A DNA stretch of 64,000 bases from JAAYZX01 sp040770645 (GCA_040770645.1 JAXGIS010000002.1:233757-297756), one strand, 5' to 3'. Positions 19,550 through 30,567 are shown, numbered from the stretch's first letter. The notes: generated by a model from the letters alone, not told the origin. A program made the numbers and translations.

Positions 19550-21146
19550 TCAGGGCCCTACACCCGGTACCTCACTGTCGCCCCGACCGAAGCCGCGTCT
19601 CAACCGCCGCAAAACGTCGGTGACCAGGTTCATCTCCTCAATGCGCAATACCCGCGCAGCCAGAACGTACGCACCCAACCCCAAGACGTACCCGACGCCC
19701 ACGGACACCACTTGGGCACCGTTGGATCGTCCCAACCAATGGTCGAGCAGCCACCAGCTTCCGAACGCCGCCAAAGCCAGAGGAGCACACGCGGCCAGTG
19801 ACTTCCCTATCCCCTCCAGCAGGCGACGACCACCCAGCGACCCCACGTCACGCCGCAAAAGCCAATACAGGCCCAAGAAGTTGACCAAAGTCACCGCACT
19901 CGTAGCCATGGTGATCCCGCCCACGCCCAGGGGGCGGTAGAGGAAGTAGTTGAGGAGGACGTTGAGTCCCAGGTACACCCCACCACGAGCGGCGGCCACG
20001 TCTTCTGGATGCCGTAAAAACCGCGGCTAAGGAGCGTATTGGCGCTGACGAAGGCCCGCCTAGGCTGAAGAAATATAGGGCCCAGGTAACGGCGTCGGTG
20101 TCGGCCGCCGTAAAACGCCCGTGCTGGTAGATTAGTCTGACCGTCGGTTGCCCCAGGACCAGGAAGAAGACCGTGAAGGGGAGCGTGAGGAAGAACACTT
20201 GGCGCAAACCGGACGTCAGGGCACCCTTGAATTCAGGCATGAGTTTCGACGCTGCCAGGCGGGAGAGTGACGGCAGCAATACCGTCCCGATAGCTATGGC
20301 GAAGACGCCCTGGGGCAACTGAAAGAGGCGGAAGGCTTTGTCGATGACGGCGGGCGCCGGTTCGCTTATGAAGCTGGCGAAGATGGTGTTCACGAACCAG
20401 TTGATGTTGACCAAGCCCAGACTGAGGACCACCGGCCAAAGCAAGGCCCCGACCCGCCGCACAGCGGGATTGCGCAGATCGAGAGCGATACCACCCGGCT
20501 CCCGCAGCCGGGCCACCAGCGGGAGTTGCATGACCAGTTGCACCATGGTACCCGCCACCACCCCCCAAGCCAGTGCATAGAAGCCGTGGCTCCGTGCGAA
20601 GAAAGTGATGGAGGCGATGATGACCACGTTCCAGGCGATGGGTCCGAGGGCGGGCAGGGTGAAGTGATCGTAGGAATTCAAGATGCCCATAGCGATCGCG
20701 GCCAGCCCAAGTAGCAGCACGAGTGGGAACATGATGCGCGTGAGATCGACCGCCAAGCCGATGGTGGCAGGGTCCGAGTAACCGGGAGCCATGAGCCACA
20801 TGACCTGCCGAGCGAAGACCACGCCCAGCAGGCTCAGCGTGCCCAACACCAGCAAGGCCACGAACGACACAGTGGTGGCCACACGCCACGCTTCCTGCCT
20901 GCGGCCTTTGACCAATAGCTCCGAGAAGACGGGGATGAAGGCCGCGCTCAACGCTGTGTCCGACACCATGGTCCATACCAGACTGGGCGCCTTGAAGGCC
21001 ACGGTGAACGCCCCCATATCCGCGCCAAGGCCCAGGTAGTAGACCATGACTTGTTCCCGCACCAGGCCGAGGACGCGCGACACCGCGGTGGCGGCCATGA
21101 TGAGTGCGGCCATTGAGGCCAGTCTGCGAGTGGTTCCGTTGCCCAT
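19550..21146 (-). CDS. murJ: Lipid II flippase MurJ (frameshifted)
   Basis: Flips lipid II across the membrane for peptidoglycan synthesis. Many TM segments; landmarks ATAVSRVLGLVREQVMVYYLG (TM1 region), FIPVFSELLVKGR, LPQGVFAIAIGTVLLPSLSRLA and YQHGRFTAADTDAV. The frame fails between about 20070 and 19995 (two shifts) and resumes with GLNVLLNYFLYRPLGVGGI and four more TM segments. Repaired length is ~530 residues, normal for MurJ. It is divergent from rpsT, with only 62 nt between the two starts. Confidence 0.92.
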
Positions 21147-21208
21147 GGATTTACGCTATGCTAAACTCCCTCGACTCTGAAGGGAAGAGCTCACGGAGGA
21201 GGTGACTT

Positions 21209-21469
21209 TTGGCTAATACCCCGCAACAACGTAAGCGCGTACGCATTGCCGCTCGGCAGCGCCTGGAGAACTTGCGCTACAAGTCTTCCATCAAGACCCT
21301 CTTCAAGCGGCTCAAGAGGAGCATCGCCTCCGGCGATGAAGATGAAGTCAAGGCTGTGGCCACCAAGCTCACCTCCACCATCGACAAGGCTGCTGCGCGC
21401 AAGGCTATACATAAGAACAACGCAGCACGGAAGAAATCGCGCGTGGCGCGCACACTGAACGCGCGCTGA
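21209..21469 (+). CDS. rpsT: Small ribosomal subunit protein bS20
   Basis: 86 residues, basic, helical: MANTPQQRKRVRIAARQR…NNAARKKSRVARTL. TTG start at 21209 with a strong GGAGGTG 7 nt upstream. A possible -10 box, TATGCT, lies at about 21159 in the short gap to murJ. It is followed by a strong terminator hairpin. Shares the holA–rpsT neighbourhood common in bacteria. Confidence 0.97.
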   Translation: MANTPQQRKRVRIAARQRLENLRYKSSIKTLFKRLKRSIASGDEDEVKAVATKLTSTIDKAAARKAIHKNNAARKKSRVARTLNAR

Positions 21470-21540
21470 TCGCCCCGATTGGAGCCTCCCTCGGCTCCAG
21501 GATAAGGCCGCACGTTGTCTTCCCCGCGGCCGGCAAGTTG

Positions 21541-21564
21541 AAGAGGCGCCCCCGGGCGCCTCTT
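21541..21564. terminator. Terminator hairpin between rpsT and holA
   Basis: Perfect 10-bp stem AAGAGGCGCC/GGCGCCTCTT with a CCCG loop. It lies 71 nt past the rpsT stop and 93 nt past the holA stop on the other strand, so it could serve both convergent genes. The trailing T-run is weak on each side (TTGTGTGT on +). Confidence 0.7.
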
Positions 21565-21657
21565 GTGTGTGATCTTCCAGGTGTCTCCCGCCGGTGCTCG
21601 CCCTCGCGGCGCGCCTCTACCCCGCCTATCTCCGCTACGCTTCCCTTCCACCCACGG

Positions 21658-22662
21658 TTAGCCACGTCGAATCCCAAGAATGGCACCAAGGCAGAGATCG
21701 AACTCCATCCGCTCGGCTATCTTCCCCTCCGACGGCAGGGGCGACATGCCCTTCATGCGTGCATCCGCCACGGTGAGTACGCGCACGATCCGTTTGGCTT
21801 TGTCGGGGTCAATGGACTCACTCTGCTTCCACAGCTTCCTAGCCGGATAGGGCTTGAGCTTGAGCTGTTGCTGAACCGCCTCCAGCGAAGCCCCCTGGTT
21901 ACGCAGAGCGATCACGCGCACCAGTTTCTCGAAGTGCCAGAGCACCCGGTAGAACAGCCCCGGCGCGTCTTCGCCGGCGGCGTAGAGCTCTTCCAGCAGG
22001 TTGAAGACGGTGGCGCCTTCGCCCCCAGCCAGCGCATCGGTGAGTTCGAACACGCTGGTCTCGAGCGTGCGCGAGCACACACGGTCGATGTCGGCCACAC
22101 TCACCGGACCCGGTCCGGCGTACAAGGAAAGCTTCTCGAGCTCGCGCAGCACTAGGTGCTGATGCTCTCCCATCCGCTCAACCAGATAGCGGGTCTCCTC
22201 CGAGCCCAACCCGATACCGAGACGGGCGCCCTGCTTGACCACCCACTCTGTGAATTTGGCTCTGCGCGGCGCCGCATACTCAAGCACTGTGCCTGCGTCC
22301 GCCGTGGCCGCCCGTAGCGGATCACCGGCCGGCAGTTTGTCTCCCACCAGGGCCAGACACGCGTCCGGAGCCGGCGCACGTAGATAAGCCACCACGCGAT
22401 CCTTGTCTTCCTTCTTCCAGCTCTGCACTTCATGGACCAAGACCAGGCGCAGACCACCCAAGAAGGCCATGGTATTGGCGGCGTTGACCACCCGTATGGC
22501 CGCACCATCGGCGGACGCGTCGAACTCGTCGATGTTGATGTCGCTGCCCGATTCCTCGACGATGCGCGCCTTCAAGCGCCTAAGAGCCAGGTCGACCTTG
22601 GGCTGATCGTCACCCAGAATAAGATAAGCCGCCTTCAAAGGCCGACGGTTCTTCTTGTTCAC
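21658..22662 (-). CDS. holA: DNA polymerase III subunit delta
   Basis: Clamp-loader subunit that opens the beta clamp; 334 residues. AYLILGDDQPKVDLALRRLK and the AAA+-like N-terminal domain are followed by SVFELTDALAGG and the C-terminal ring domain WHFEKLVRVIALRNQG. The start overlaps the end of comEC by 4 nt. The comEA–comEC–holA–rpsT arrangement is classical in Gram-positives. Confidence 0.93.
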   Translation of the reverse strand: MNKKNRRPLKAAYLILGDDQPKVDLALRRLKARIVEESGSDINIDEFDASADGAAIRVVNAANTMAFLGGLRLVLVHEVQSWKKEDKDRVVAYLRAPAPDACLALVGDKLPAGDPLRAATADAGTVLEYAAPRRAKFTEWVVKQGARLGIGLGSEETRYLVERMGEHQHLVLRELEKLSLYAGPGPVSVADIDRVCSRTLETSVFELTDALAGGEGATVFNLLEELYAAGEDAPGLFYRVLWHFEKLVRVIALRNQGASLEAVQQQLKLKPYPARKLWKQSESIDPDKAKRIVRVLTVADARMKGMSPLPSEGKIAERMEFDLCLGAILGIRRG

Positions 22663-25231
22663 CGGCTGAGAGTCCTCTCGGTACTAATAGCCATCGTGTT
22701 CCCGTTCACCTTACAGGATACCCAACCGACCTGGTCGGTGCGTAGGACGGTGCCGACCGCCTCCCCCAGTAACGACATCACCTCATTGTGCGGGTGCCCG
22801 AAGGGGTTGTCTTCGCCGACTGAGATCACGGCCAGCCGAGGTCTGACCCTTGCAAGCATGCGGTCACTCACCGCCGAGACCGACCCGCGGCTGCCGTGGT
22901 GCCCCACCACGAGCACGTCAACCTCCGTAGGCTGCCCCTCCCTCCAGCGCCCTCGCTTCAGCATCTCCCGGCAGGAGTATATCAATCGGCCCCACGGCCA
23001 CTCGGACCACCAAGGACGCATCATTGTCGTCGCCGGTGTGCAGCCATCGCTCCTCCGGCACTTCAACCAGCAATCCGCAGCCGTCGATACACTCGGACCA
23101 ATCGTCGGCAAGTTGCACACACCTCGCACCCGCCTCTTCCAGCGCACACCGCAGCCGCTGATAAGCTTCAGCGCTCGAATCAGAGGATGGAGAAGAACTG
23201 GAGGGAGACGGCGCTGTTGGCTTTGGTGGCGCTGGGGCCGTCGACCAGCCAGCCGATGGTCACCACTCCCGCCAGGTCGGCCAGGCCCCCGAAATGGTCC
23301 TCGTGGGGATGAGAGATGAGCACGAGATCCAAGTGCCTGACGCCCAGGGCACGCAGCTTGGTTCCCAGTGCGTGCCCGGCGGATCCCGCGTCCACGAGAA
23401 CGGCCCGCCTGCCCGGCGTTCGAATCAACGCCGCACTCCCCTGCCCCACATCCAGAATGCGAACCTCGCCGTGTGGCGGCCAGGCCCGTCCGGCCCAAGC
23501 CACCGTCACTTGGTCCACCGCCCACGCACCGTGGACGTAGAGACACGCCCCCAACAGGCCTCCCACTACAAGCAGCGCCCGGCGGCGGGCGGGTGCCCCT
23601 GAGAACCGTCCCCGGCCGCTGCGCCGGCCGCGAACCTCGATCAAGGTCCATGCGGCGCCCACCCCCGCCGCCGCGCAAACCACCAACCCCGCCGAAGAGC
23701 GCGGCAACCCGGGCAGACGTGAACACCAGCCCGCTACACACATGGACCACTCGACCAGTACGGCGGCCGGTTGATTGAGGAACACGGCGGCCGGCGTCCA
23801 CGCCAACCCGGCCAGGCACGACACCAGACCGAGCCCGGTCACCAGGGGCATGACCGGTGTCGCCAGAAGATTGGCCGGGAGAGACCCCAACGGGATCTCC
23901 CCAAACCGGGCGAGCGACACCGGCGCCGTGCCGATAGTGGCGGCCAGTGTGACCGCCGCGATCTGGGCCACCACGGACGGCACGCGGTGCAGGGCCCGCT
24001 CGATTTTGGAGGCCAAGCAGAGGATGCCGAGAACAGCGGTGAAAGAGAGTTGCATCCCGGGAGAGGTGGCCACATATGGGTTGAAAGCGATGAGGCACAA
24101 TGCCGCCAACAACAGAAGTTGGAAGGGGTCGCGACCCCGTCCCAACAGCCGGGCGACAATGACCAGGCTCCCGGTCAGAGCGGCCCGCAGCACCGACGGC
24201 CCACCGTCGGTGAGGGGCACGAAGACCACCAACATCAATGCGGCCGCCACCAGGCCTGCCCAACGCGGCAACCGCATCAGCTTGGCGACCGCCAACACCC
24301 CGGCTATCAACCACGCGATGTGGCTGCCACTCACGGTCAGCATGTGGGAGAGACCGCTGCGCCGGAAGGAGTCGCTCACGTCCCGGGGGATCCCGTCCTT
24401 GATGCCGAGCAGTATGCCCTGCATGAGGCTGCCGTGCGCAGCCGGTACCCCCGACGCCAGGAGTCTGCACAACTTGCTGCGAAGGTCTGCGAACCAGGTT
24501 GTCGGCCCCACCTGCCGGCTCAGCCAGGTGACGTCGACCAAATTGCCGGACAGCACCCAACCTATGCCCCGAGAGCGAAGGTAGGCGGATTGGTCAAATC
24601 CACGGGCGGCGCTTGTGGGCTCGCGAATACGGGCCGGCAGTACCAACGTTGACCCTGCCTGCAATATGGGGGGAGCCTCGTCTAGATCCGCCGGCGCGGA
24701 CGTCGTTCCGATCTGTGAACGCTTGTCTTGGAACAACTCAATCCAGACGCATTGGCGCAGGGTGTATAGACGCCCCTCCTCCCCGGGCAACCGCACGCCA
24801 AGTATGCGACCTGGGCCAGACCACGCAACACCGTGACGTTCCAAGGATTGATCCAACTTCACCACATACGAAGCCTGTGGTATATCGGCCATGGACGCCA
24901 GGGGCCCTTCGGTGACGGCGTGAGTTCGCGCTGCGCCCCACAGCAGACCGGCCGCCGCTGCGCCGGTCAACATCAAGATCGGTAAGGCATCCGAACGGCG
25001 AGGTCCCAGTCGCAGGCAAGTAGCAACCAGGATACCCAGCACTCCACCGAGTACCCACACGATGCGCCCAAGTTGGTTGACACCCAGTGCCGCCGCGGTC
25101 AACCCACAGACCGCGCACGCCGTCGCCACTCGGGCCAGCCCGAGTCGGCGCCGCACCCATAGTCCCAACCCCGGATGCCTGCACCCCAGGGCTGAAGGGC
25201 GCGACCTTCCGGCCCGCCCCACCGGCCTCAC
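22659..25231 (-). CDS. comEC: DNA uptake channel ComEC/Rec2 (frameshifted)
   Basis: Inner-membrane channel for transforming DNA. The N-terminus has several TM segments and an OB-like domain; the competence core includes GILLGIKDGIPRDVSDSFRRSGLSHMLTVSGSHIA and further TM helices. The C-terminal metallo-beta-lactamase-like domain begins VRILDVGQGSAALIRTPG and has LVLISHPHEDHFGGL. Frames shift near 23180 and again near 22960, after which VLVVGHHGSRGS and the end follow. Repaired length ~857 residues. Starts 4 nt inside the end of comEA. Confidence 0.9.
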
Positions 25232-25890
25232 GGGACCACCAGATCACGCACTCGCGCCATGGTGGCGGGACCAATCCCGGACACGTTCTCCAACTCATCT
25301 ACGCTCTGGAAGGGGCCGTGTTCTTCGCGATAGGCGATGATGGCCGCCGCGGTAGCGGGACCGATTCCGGGTAGCGAGTCCAGAGCCGCGGCGTCTGCCG
25401 TGCTCAACGAGATGGGCGCGGCCGCTCCACCTTGCCCCCCACCCCCAGACCCGGAGTCGCCAACCACTCCGGAAACGGCAGCCGGCGCCTCTCACACCCG
25501 CGGCACCACGATGCGGGCTCCGTCGCTCACCACTGCCGCCAAGTTGATGGCCTCGGTGTCGGCGTCGGCGGCCGCTCCCCCGGCGGCGTCCAGTGCTTCG
25601 AAGACCCGTGCGCCCCGCGCCAGCTGGTAGACGCCCGGGTGGCGAACGGCACCGCTCACCTGTACATAGATGACGACCGTGGTGGTAGTGACTTGATCCG
25701 CAGTCCGCCCGCCTTCACCCCCGCCCAACTGTAGTTGTGTTCCGGCACCGGACCCACTCAAGAGCAGCAATGAGTCGGCGGGCGGCGAGGGGGTCTTGCG
25801 GGCGGAGGCCACGCCCCACACCCCCACGCCCACAACCAGAAGTGCCACCGCCGCTGCTGCCAGCAGTCTATGTATGCGCCCGATTCTCAT
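25228..25890 (-). CDS. comEA: Competence DNA-binding protein ComEA (interrupted by in-frame TGA)
   Basis: Membrane-anchored DNA receptor for transformation. N-terminal TM (LLAAAAVALLVVGVGVWGVA), a spacer, a SLBB domain (YVQVSGAVRHPGVYQLARGARV…INLAAVVSDGARIVVP), then a helix-hairpin-helix domain (LDSLPGIGPATAAAIIAYREEHGPF…VSGIGPATMARVRDLV). A TGA at 25492–25494 interrupts the two domains in the same frame, right after IVVPRV. Probably a base error or a paired indel, because the HhH part is well conserved on the far side. Confidence 0.88.
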
Positions 25891-26037
25891 GCCCCACAGC
25901 CTACGGCCGGGGGGAGCGCCAGCCCATCAGACCTTGGTTTGATCTTGGCCCTTGTCGGTGTGGACAGGCATCAGGAGCAGGTGAGCGGGGCGGTTGGAGT
26001 ACGGGATATCGGGAACCGTCCGACCACCGACGACAAG

Positions 26038-26075
26038 GAGGCCCGGGCGGTGGGGGCATCCACCGCCCGGGCCTC
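26038..26075 (-). terminator. Terminator hairpin of rubrerythrin gene
   Basis: Perfect 16-bp inverted repeat (26038–26053 and 26060–26075) with a 6-nt loop, GAGGCCCGGGCGGTGG on one arm. It lies 22 nt downstream of the rubrerythrin stop. Only a weak T-rich tail (CTTGTC) follows on the minus strand. The rest of 25891–26037, upstream of comEA, shows nothing I recognise. Confidence 0.75.
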
Positions 26076-26097
26076 ACCTCAAATCGGTACGGACCGT

Positions 26098-26670
26098 CTA
26101 GTAAGTCTCGACGAAGAGCTCGAAGTACTTCTGCTCGTGCTGGCAGGCGGGGCAGATTCCCGGCGCCTCAGGTCCCTCGTGCACATAGCCGCAGTTGTTG
26201 CACTTCCAGCGCACCGGTTCGCTCCTCTTGAAGACCTTGCCCTGCTCCACGTTCTCGAGCAGCTTCCGATAGCGACGCTCATGCCAGCTCTCCACCTTGG
26301 CGATACTGCGGAAGGTGGCGGCGATCTTCTTGAAGCCCTCCTTCTCAGCGACTTCCGCAAAATCGGGGTAGAGCGCCGACCACTCGTCCTTCTCGCCCTC
26401 GGCGGCAGCCAACAGGTTCTCAGCCGTGGAGTGGGCCGGCCCCGCCGGGTACATGCCCGTGAACTCCACCATGCCGCCCTCGAGCAGCTTGAAGAACACC
26501 CAAGCGTGCTCCTTCTCGTTGTCCGCCGTTTCCTGGAAGATATCGGCGATCTGCAGGTAACCCTCATCGCGGGCGATGCTCGCGTAGTAGGAGTAGCGGT
26601 TACGTGCCTGCGACTCGCCGGCAAACGCGCGCATCAAGTTCTTCTCGGTCTCAGATCCCTTCAACTGCAT
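26098..26670 (-). CDS. rbr: Rubrerythrin
   Basis: Cytoplasmic peroxide reductase of anaerobes, 190 residues. The ferritin-like four-helix part has AGESQARNRYSYYA, QETADNEKEHAW and KVESWHERRYRKLL, which supply the di-iron Glu/His ligands. The C-terminal rubredoxin-like domain has CNNC and CPAC flanking GYVHEGPEAPGI. Canonical length and motifs; no redox partner gene adjacent. Supports an anaerobic or microaerophilic lifestyle. Confidence 0.97.
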   Translation of the reverse strand: MQLKGSETEKNLMRAFAGESQARNRYSYYASIARDEGYLQIADIFQETADNEKEHAWVFFKLLEGGMVEFTGMYPAGPAHSTAENLLAAAEGEKDEWSALYPDFAEVAEKEGFKKIAATFRSIAKVESWHERRYRKLLENVEQGKVFKRSEPVRWKCNNCGYVHEGPEAPGICPACQHEQKYFELFVETY

Positions 26671-26769
26671 CAGTACAACTCCTCTCAGGTGTTACGCACT
26701 CTCCACACGGGCTGTGTCTCCACTTCACCCACAGGTCGGACGACGTCTCGGCAGATGAGCTAAGGGAGA

Positions 26770-29038
26770 TCACTTCGAATCTCCATTCCCATTCTTGGGC
26801 GGTTTTGCACGCGCCACCACCATCTCCCGCCCTCGGAGTTGGCAGCCGCTCAGCCGCTCAATCACCAAATCGGCGAGGGATTCCCTCACCTCCAAGAATG
26901 TGTACCGGGCAAACACATCGATGCGACCGATATCGTCGGGGCGCAGGCCGGCCCGCTCGATCAGGAGCTCCTCCACCTGATCCCGGGTCACCCGCGCCGT
27001 CCGTCCGATCGACACAAACAGCCGCGTCATGCCACCATCGTGCCTGGGCACCGAGGTGGGGAGAGGCACCACTTCCTCCAGTAGGGCTGAAATGATTTGT
27101 TTCGCCTCGCCGCGCTCCAGCAGGAATTCGGCCAAGACTGCATACTCCGGCCGAGTCCGTTCGCGACCAACAAGCTTACCGACCCGCTCCCGAGCCTCAC
27201 GAGCCCACGCCACAAGCCGGGCTTCCTCCTCACTCAGCAACTCGACTGCCGGCCCCGCCTGCTCTTCGGCCGCCGCTGCGGGCGTCGCCACGGATTCGTC
27301 TGCAGGTATCCGGTCCCAAGCGGCCGCCCTGTCTTCAGCCGGCACCTTCTCCGCCGCCACATCGGCCGGTGGCTTGTCTTGCGGCGCGCGCCAAGCCGCC
27401 AACCCCTCCTGCTCGCTCAGACGCCTCTTGACCTCACGCAGACGCTCATCGACCTCGCGGCGACGAAGCGCCTCGGCCCGTCGGCGCTCCTCGGCTTCGG
27501 CCAAGGCCTCCGCACTCGGCACACCGGTTTCGGAGGCGGCCGGCCCAAAGGCCTGCTGGAATGCTGCCTCCCGCAGCGATTCCTGCACCAGTCTGGCCGC
27601 TTCCTTGGTGGCGTCTTCGGGGTCTATGCACTCGATCTTGCGGGAGGCATCTCGGAGTGCATAGCGCCGCTGCAATCGTTCGGCCTCAGTCGCTCCTCTC
27701 CCGGCCGTGTCGCGACCGGACTTCTTGGGCCGCCGCTCCGGCGCCTCAACCACCGCGTCGTCCACAACGGCTCGATCATCCTCGGGGACGACCACCGCAT
27801 GCTCAGGCTCGGCAACCGGTCTGTCTACTACAGTTTGTTCGCCGGCTTTGCTTTCGGCATCCTTCCTCTTGCGCCCGCGGGCCGGCTGCCTGCGGGAGCC
27901 TCCGGGCCGGCGGCGTCGCTCCGAGCAATCCCAGTCGCGCCGAATCCCAATACTCGGCAGGCGACACCAGGATACTGCTGGCAGTGTTCATAGACGCCTC
28001 CGCCCACGCCGCCGGGTCGAGGGGGAGGTGGAGGCTCAACAAGGGCCGACCGCTCGCCAAGGCCGCCGCTGTCTCCTCACTCCCGTCGACGAGGACCTCA
28101 ACCGAGACCCTATCTTCGCCGCGCTCCAAGGCCGCACGTACCTCATTTGCCTCTTGTTCCGTCCGCGCTACCAGGACTCCCCGGCTTGTCTCGGCCGCAT
28201 CGGCCATCGCGCGAACGGCCACGTCCAGCTTGGCATCCTCGGCCACCTCGCGCAGGTGGGGCGTCAACGCCGCCAAACCCGCATTGACGGCGGGGAACGA
28301 CAAACGGCGCGGGTTAACCAACGCTTGTCCGATGAACTCCTCGAGTTCGCCCGGCTGTTGAGCTCCCACCACTACCACCTGCAGCGAATCGGCCGACGCC
28401 GGTCGCGCGGCCTTGAGGATTGCCGCCAGCCCGTCTGTGGCGCCCAGTGACGCCATGAGGTCCGCCTCCAGAATCGCCGCCATCCGCAGATGGCCGGCAT
28501 TGAGCGCCCCCTTGCCGGCCAAATCCACCACTCGGCCGGGCGTGCCGACGAGGCACGTGGCCCCTCGACGGAGGGCCGCCGCCACCCGATCCGCCCTCAC
28601 GCCGGAGTGTGCCGCCACCACGCCCGTGCCCGAACCACTCAAGCCCTCCAAAGCTGAGGCCACTGCCAGCACATCCTCGGCGGTGAACGCCACCACCAAT
28701 ACGCTGAGCGGCCGCGAAACCTCGGTGGGGCTGGTAGCGGGATCCCGCTCCAACAACTTCATCGCAGCCAGCGCCACACCGCCCGCCCTACCTGTGCCCG
28801 ACGGATTGCCCCCACCACGACATCGCCGCCGGCAAGCGGCCGGCACCATTTCGGATTGAACGGGAGTGGGACGAATGAAACCCATCTGCCCGGCCGCGGG
28901 CCACGTCCACTCCTCGAGGGTGGTCTCCACCGCTCCGGGTTCGCCCAACGCACCTGCGGAGCCGTTCGGAGCCCTTCCAAAGCCACCCGGCACGTCCACG
29001 GGACTGCCTGCCACATCCTCCGACTTCTTCCTAGTCAT
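26770..29038 (-). CDS. Degenerate DEAD-box-like protein with C-terminal DbpA RNA-binding domain (frameshifted)
   Basis: About 755 residues after repair, from ATG 29038 (behind GGAGGT). Q-motif-like GFIRPTPVQSEMVP, then motif I as NPSGTGRAGG instead of A.TG.GKT (28781–28798), TPGRVVDL (motif Ib, intact), motif II as LEAD instead of DEAD (28460–28471), GAQ in place of SAT, and no HRxGRxxR. The RecA2-like part is followed by a basic stretch, a long Ala/Glu/Arg coiled-coil-rich region (residues ~400–640), and a DbpA-type RRM (RLFVSIGRTARVTRDQVEELL…). Frames shift near 28800 (twice) and 27925. RNA binding is likely; ATPase activity is doubtful. No equivalent family name known to me. Confidence 0.75.
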
Positions 29039-29718
29039 TCCACCTCCCCCTCGCCATCTCCGTAGAGGGAGTGGGCGTGGGAAGCACCCGCCCCAAGAAG
29101 TCCTCCACCGCGGCTTCCACCGCTTCGTGATGATCGTAGAAGAAATGATCGGTACCCCCAATGAGAACCGACTCGGCCTCCAAGCCCCGGTCGCCGAAGA
29201 AGGCCTTGACCTGCTCCGGGGGAGCCACATCGTCGTGCTGGCCCAAGATGGAGAGGACGGGGCCACGGAAATCTCCGATGTGATCAAAAGCTCTCCGGCG
29301 TCAGATGCTCCCACATCAGGGAAGGCCACCAGAATGAGGGCATGGGCTGAGACCCCGTTCAGCGCGGCCAGCATCGACATACGGGCACCAAAAGAATAAC
29401 CGGCCAGAATCAGGGGCGACCCGCCGGCCGCCTGGTAGGCCATAAACTCAGCGGCAGCCCCACATCTCTCCATTCATCCGTCCCCTGGTACTTGCCTTCG
29501 CTGGAACCCACACCCCGGAAGTTGAAGCGAACCGTTGCCAGTCTTTGCCTCCGACACGCCTTGGCCACGTGGTGTACCACCGGATTCACCATGGTGCCCC
29601 CATACAAGGGGTGAGGGTGGGAAACCACCGCATTGCCCCGGATAGGTGCGTCTGGGGTCTCGTAGATGCCTTCCAGGGCTGGTGGGCCCGGTATGGTCAC
29701 TGTTCGCTTCACACTCAC
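29031..29718 (-). CDS. Alpha/beta hydrolase of the COG2945 type (frameshifted)
   Basis: Small serine hydrolase of unknown substrate. VSHPHPLYGGTMVNPVVHHVA, FNFRGVGSSEGKYQG and the nucleophile elbow GYSFGA mark the family; the end carries GTDHFFYDHHEAVEAAVEDFL with the catalytic His. The frame breaks near 29450 (after GTDEWRDVG) and near 29265 (before GQHDDVAPPEQVKAFF). Repaired length ~229 residues. Its stop overlaps the start of the pseudo-helicase gene by 8 nt, so the two are probably co-expressed. Confidence 0.82.
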
Positions 29719-29809
29719 TCCATGTCCGCGGTACGTCGGCCCCTGCTTTTCCGCTCTCCTCCTCGGCCGCCCCCCTTGTTGCTTCCGGCTCCTGGCCTGT
29801 CTCCGGCGC

Positions 29810-30301
29810 CTAATCCCTCATGTTCACAAACTGCAGCGGTACGTCCAAATCCGCCTCCCGCAACAGAGCGATCACCGCCTGCAGATCATCGCGATTCTTG
29901 CCGCTCACCCGCACTTCATCGCCCTGAATGGAGGCTTGGACCCGGATCTTGCTGTCTTTGACCATCTTCACCACACGCCGTGCGATCTCATCGCTCAAGC
30001 CGTTGGCCACTGCCACCTCCTGCCTGAGCATGTCCCCGGAGGCCCGTTCCGCCTTCTCGAAACTGAATGCCTTGGTGTCAATGCCGCGCCTGACCGCTTT
30101 GCCGATGAGCAGGTCGCGGAGGGCTTGAAGCTTCATGTCGTCCTCGGTGAGGAAGCGAACCACGGCCTCCTTGCGGTCGAGTTGCACCGAGGTCTTGGAC
30201 CCGCGGAAATCGTAGCGTGTGGAGACCTCTTTCTTCACTTGATTCACCGCGTTGTCCATTTCCTGCATGTCCACCCGGCTCACGATGTCAAACGACGGCA
30301 T
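29810..30301 (-). CDS. yajQ: YajQ family (UPF0234) nucleotide-binding protein
   Basis: 163 residues: MPSFDIVSRVDMQEMDNAVNQ at the start, TRYDFRGSKTSVQLDRKE, and RVSGKNRDDLQAVIALLRE near the C-terminus. Members bind RNA/DNA, and some Xanthomonas members bind c-di-GMP; the window also has GGDEF and PilZ proteins, so a c-di-GMP link is possible but unproven. ATG 30301 gives the conserved MPSFDIVS start. Confidence 0.95.
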   Translation of the reverse strand: MPSFDIVSRVDMQEMDNAVNQVKKEVSTRYDFRGSKTSVQLDRKEAVVRFLTEDDMKLQALRDLLIGKAVRRGIDTKAFSFEKAERASGDMLRQEVAVANGLSDEIARRVVKMVKDSKIRVQASIQGDEVRVSGKNRDDLQAVIALLREADLDVPLQFVNMRD

Positions 30302-30532
30302 CGACCAGCTCCTTCCCATGCGGCGTGCAACCCGCCACGCACCACACTCCCACCCCGCACAGGGCCGTACCACTCATCCCATCCCCCGCGCGGGATCTGC
30401 CACCACACCCCCACCCGGCCAAACCCAGGGCACGGAGTGCCAGACTATTCTCCCCCATCTTACTTTGCGACGTTCTACGTTCTTCCTCCGCCCGAGCCCC
30501 TCCTTCACCAAAGAGGGCCTCTTCTCAACCAC

Positions 30533-30560
30533 TTCGCAACCATCTTACCCATGCTACACT
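30533..30560 (+). promoter_or_regulatory. Possible promoter for a leaderless M23 peptidase mRNA
   Basis: TTCGCA (30533–30538), a 16-nt spacer and TACACT (30555–30560) lie just upstream of ATG 30568, leaving only 7 nt between the -10 box and the start codon. No Shine-Dalgarno sequence is visible. This is the geometry of a leaderless transcript, common in Actinobacteria. The remaining divergent region 30302–30532 is C-rich with nothing else recognised. Confidence 0.35.
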
Positions 30561-30567
30561 CTTTACT

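Noticed and set aside
22659..24560. A 633-residue open frame overlapping comEC.
   Set aside because: Most of it is the Arg/Gly-rich shadow frame of comEC; only its last ~100 residues are the real ComEC C-terminus.
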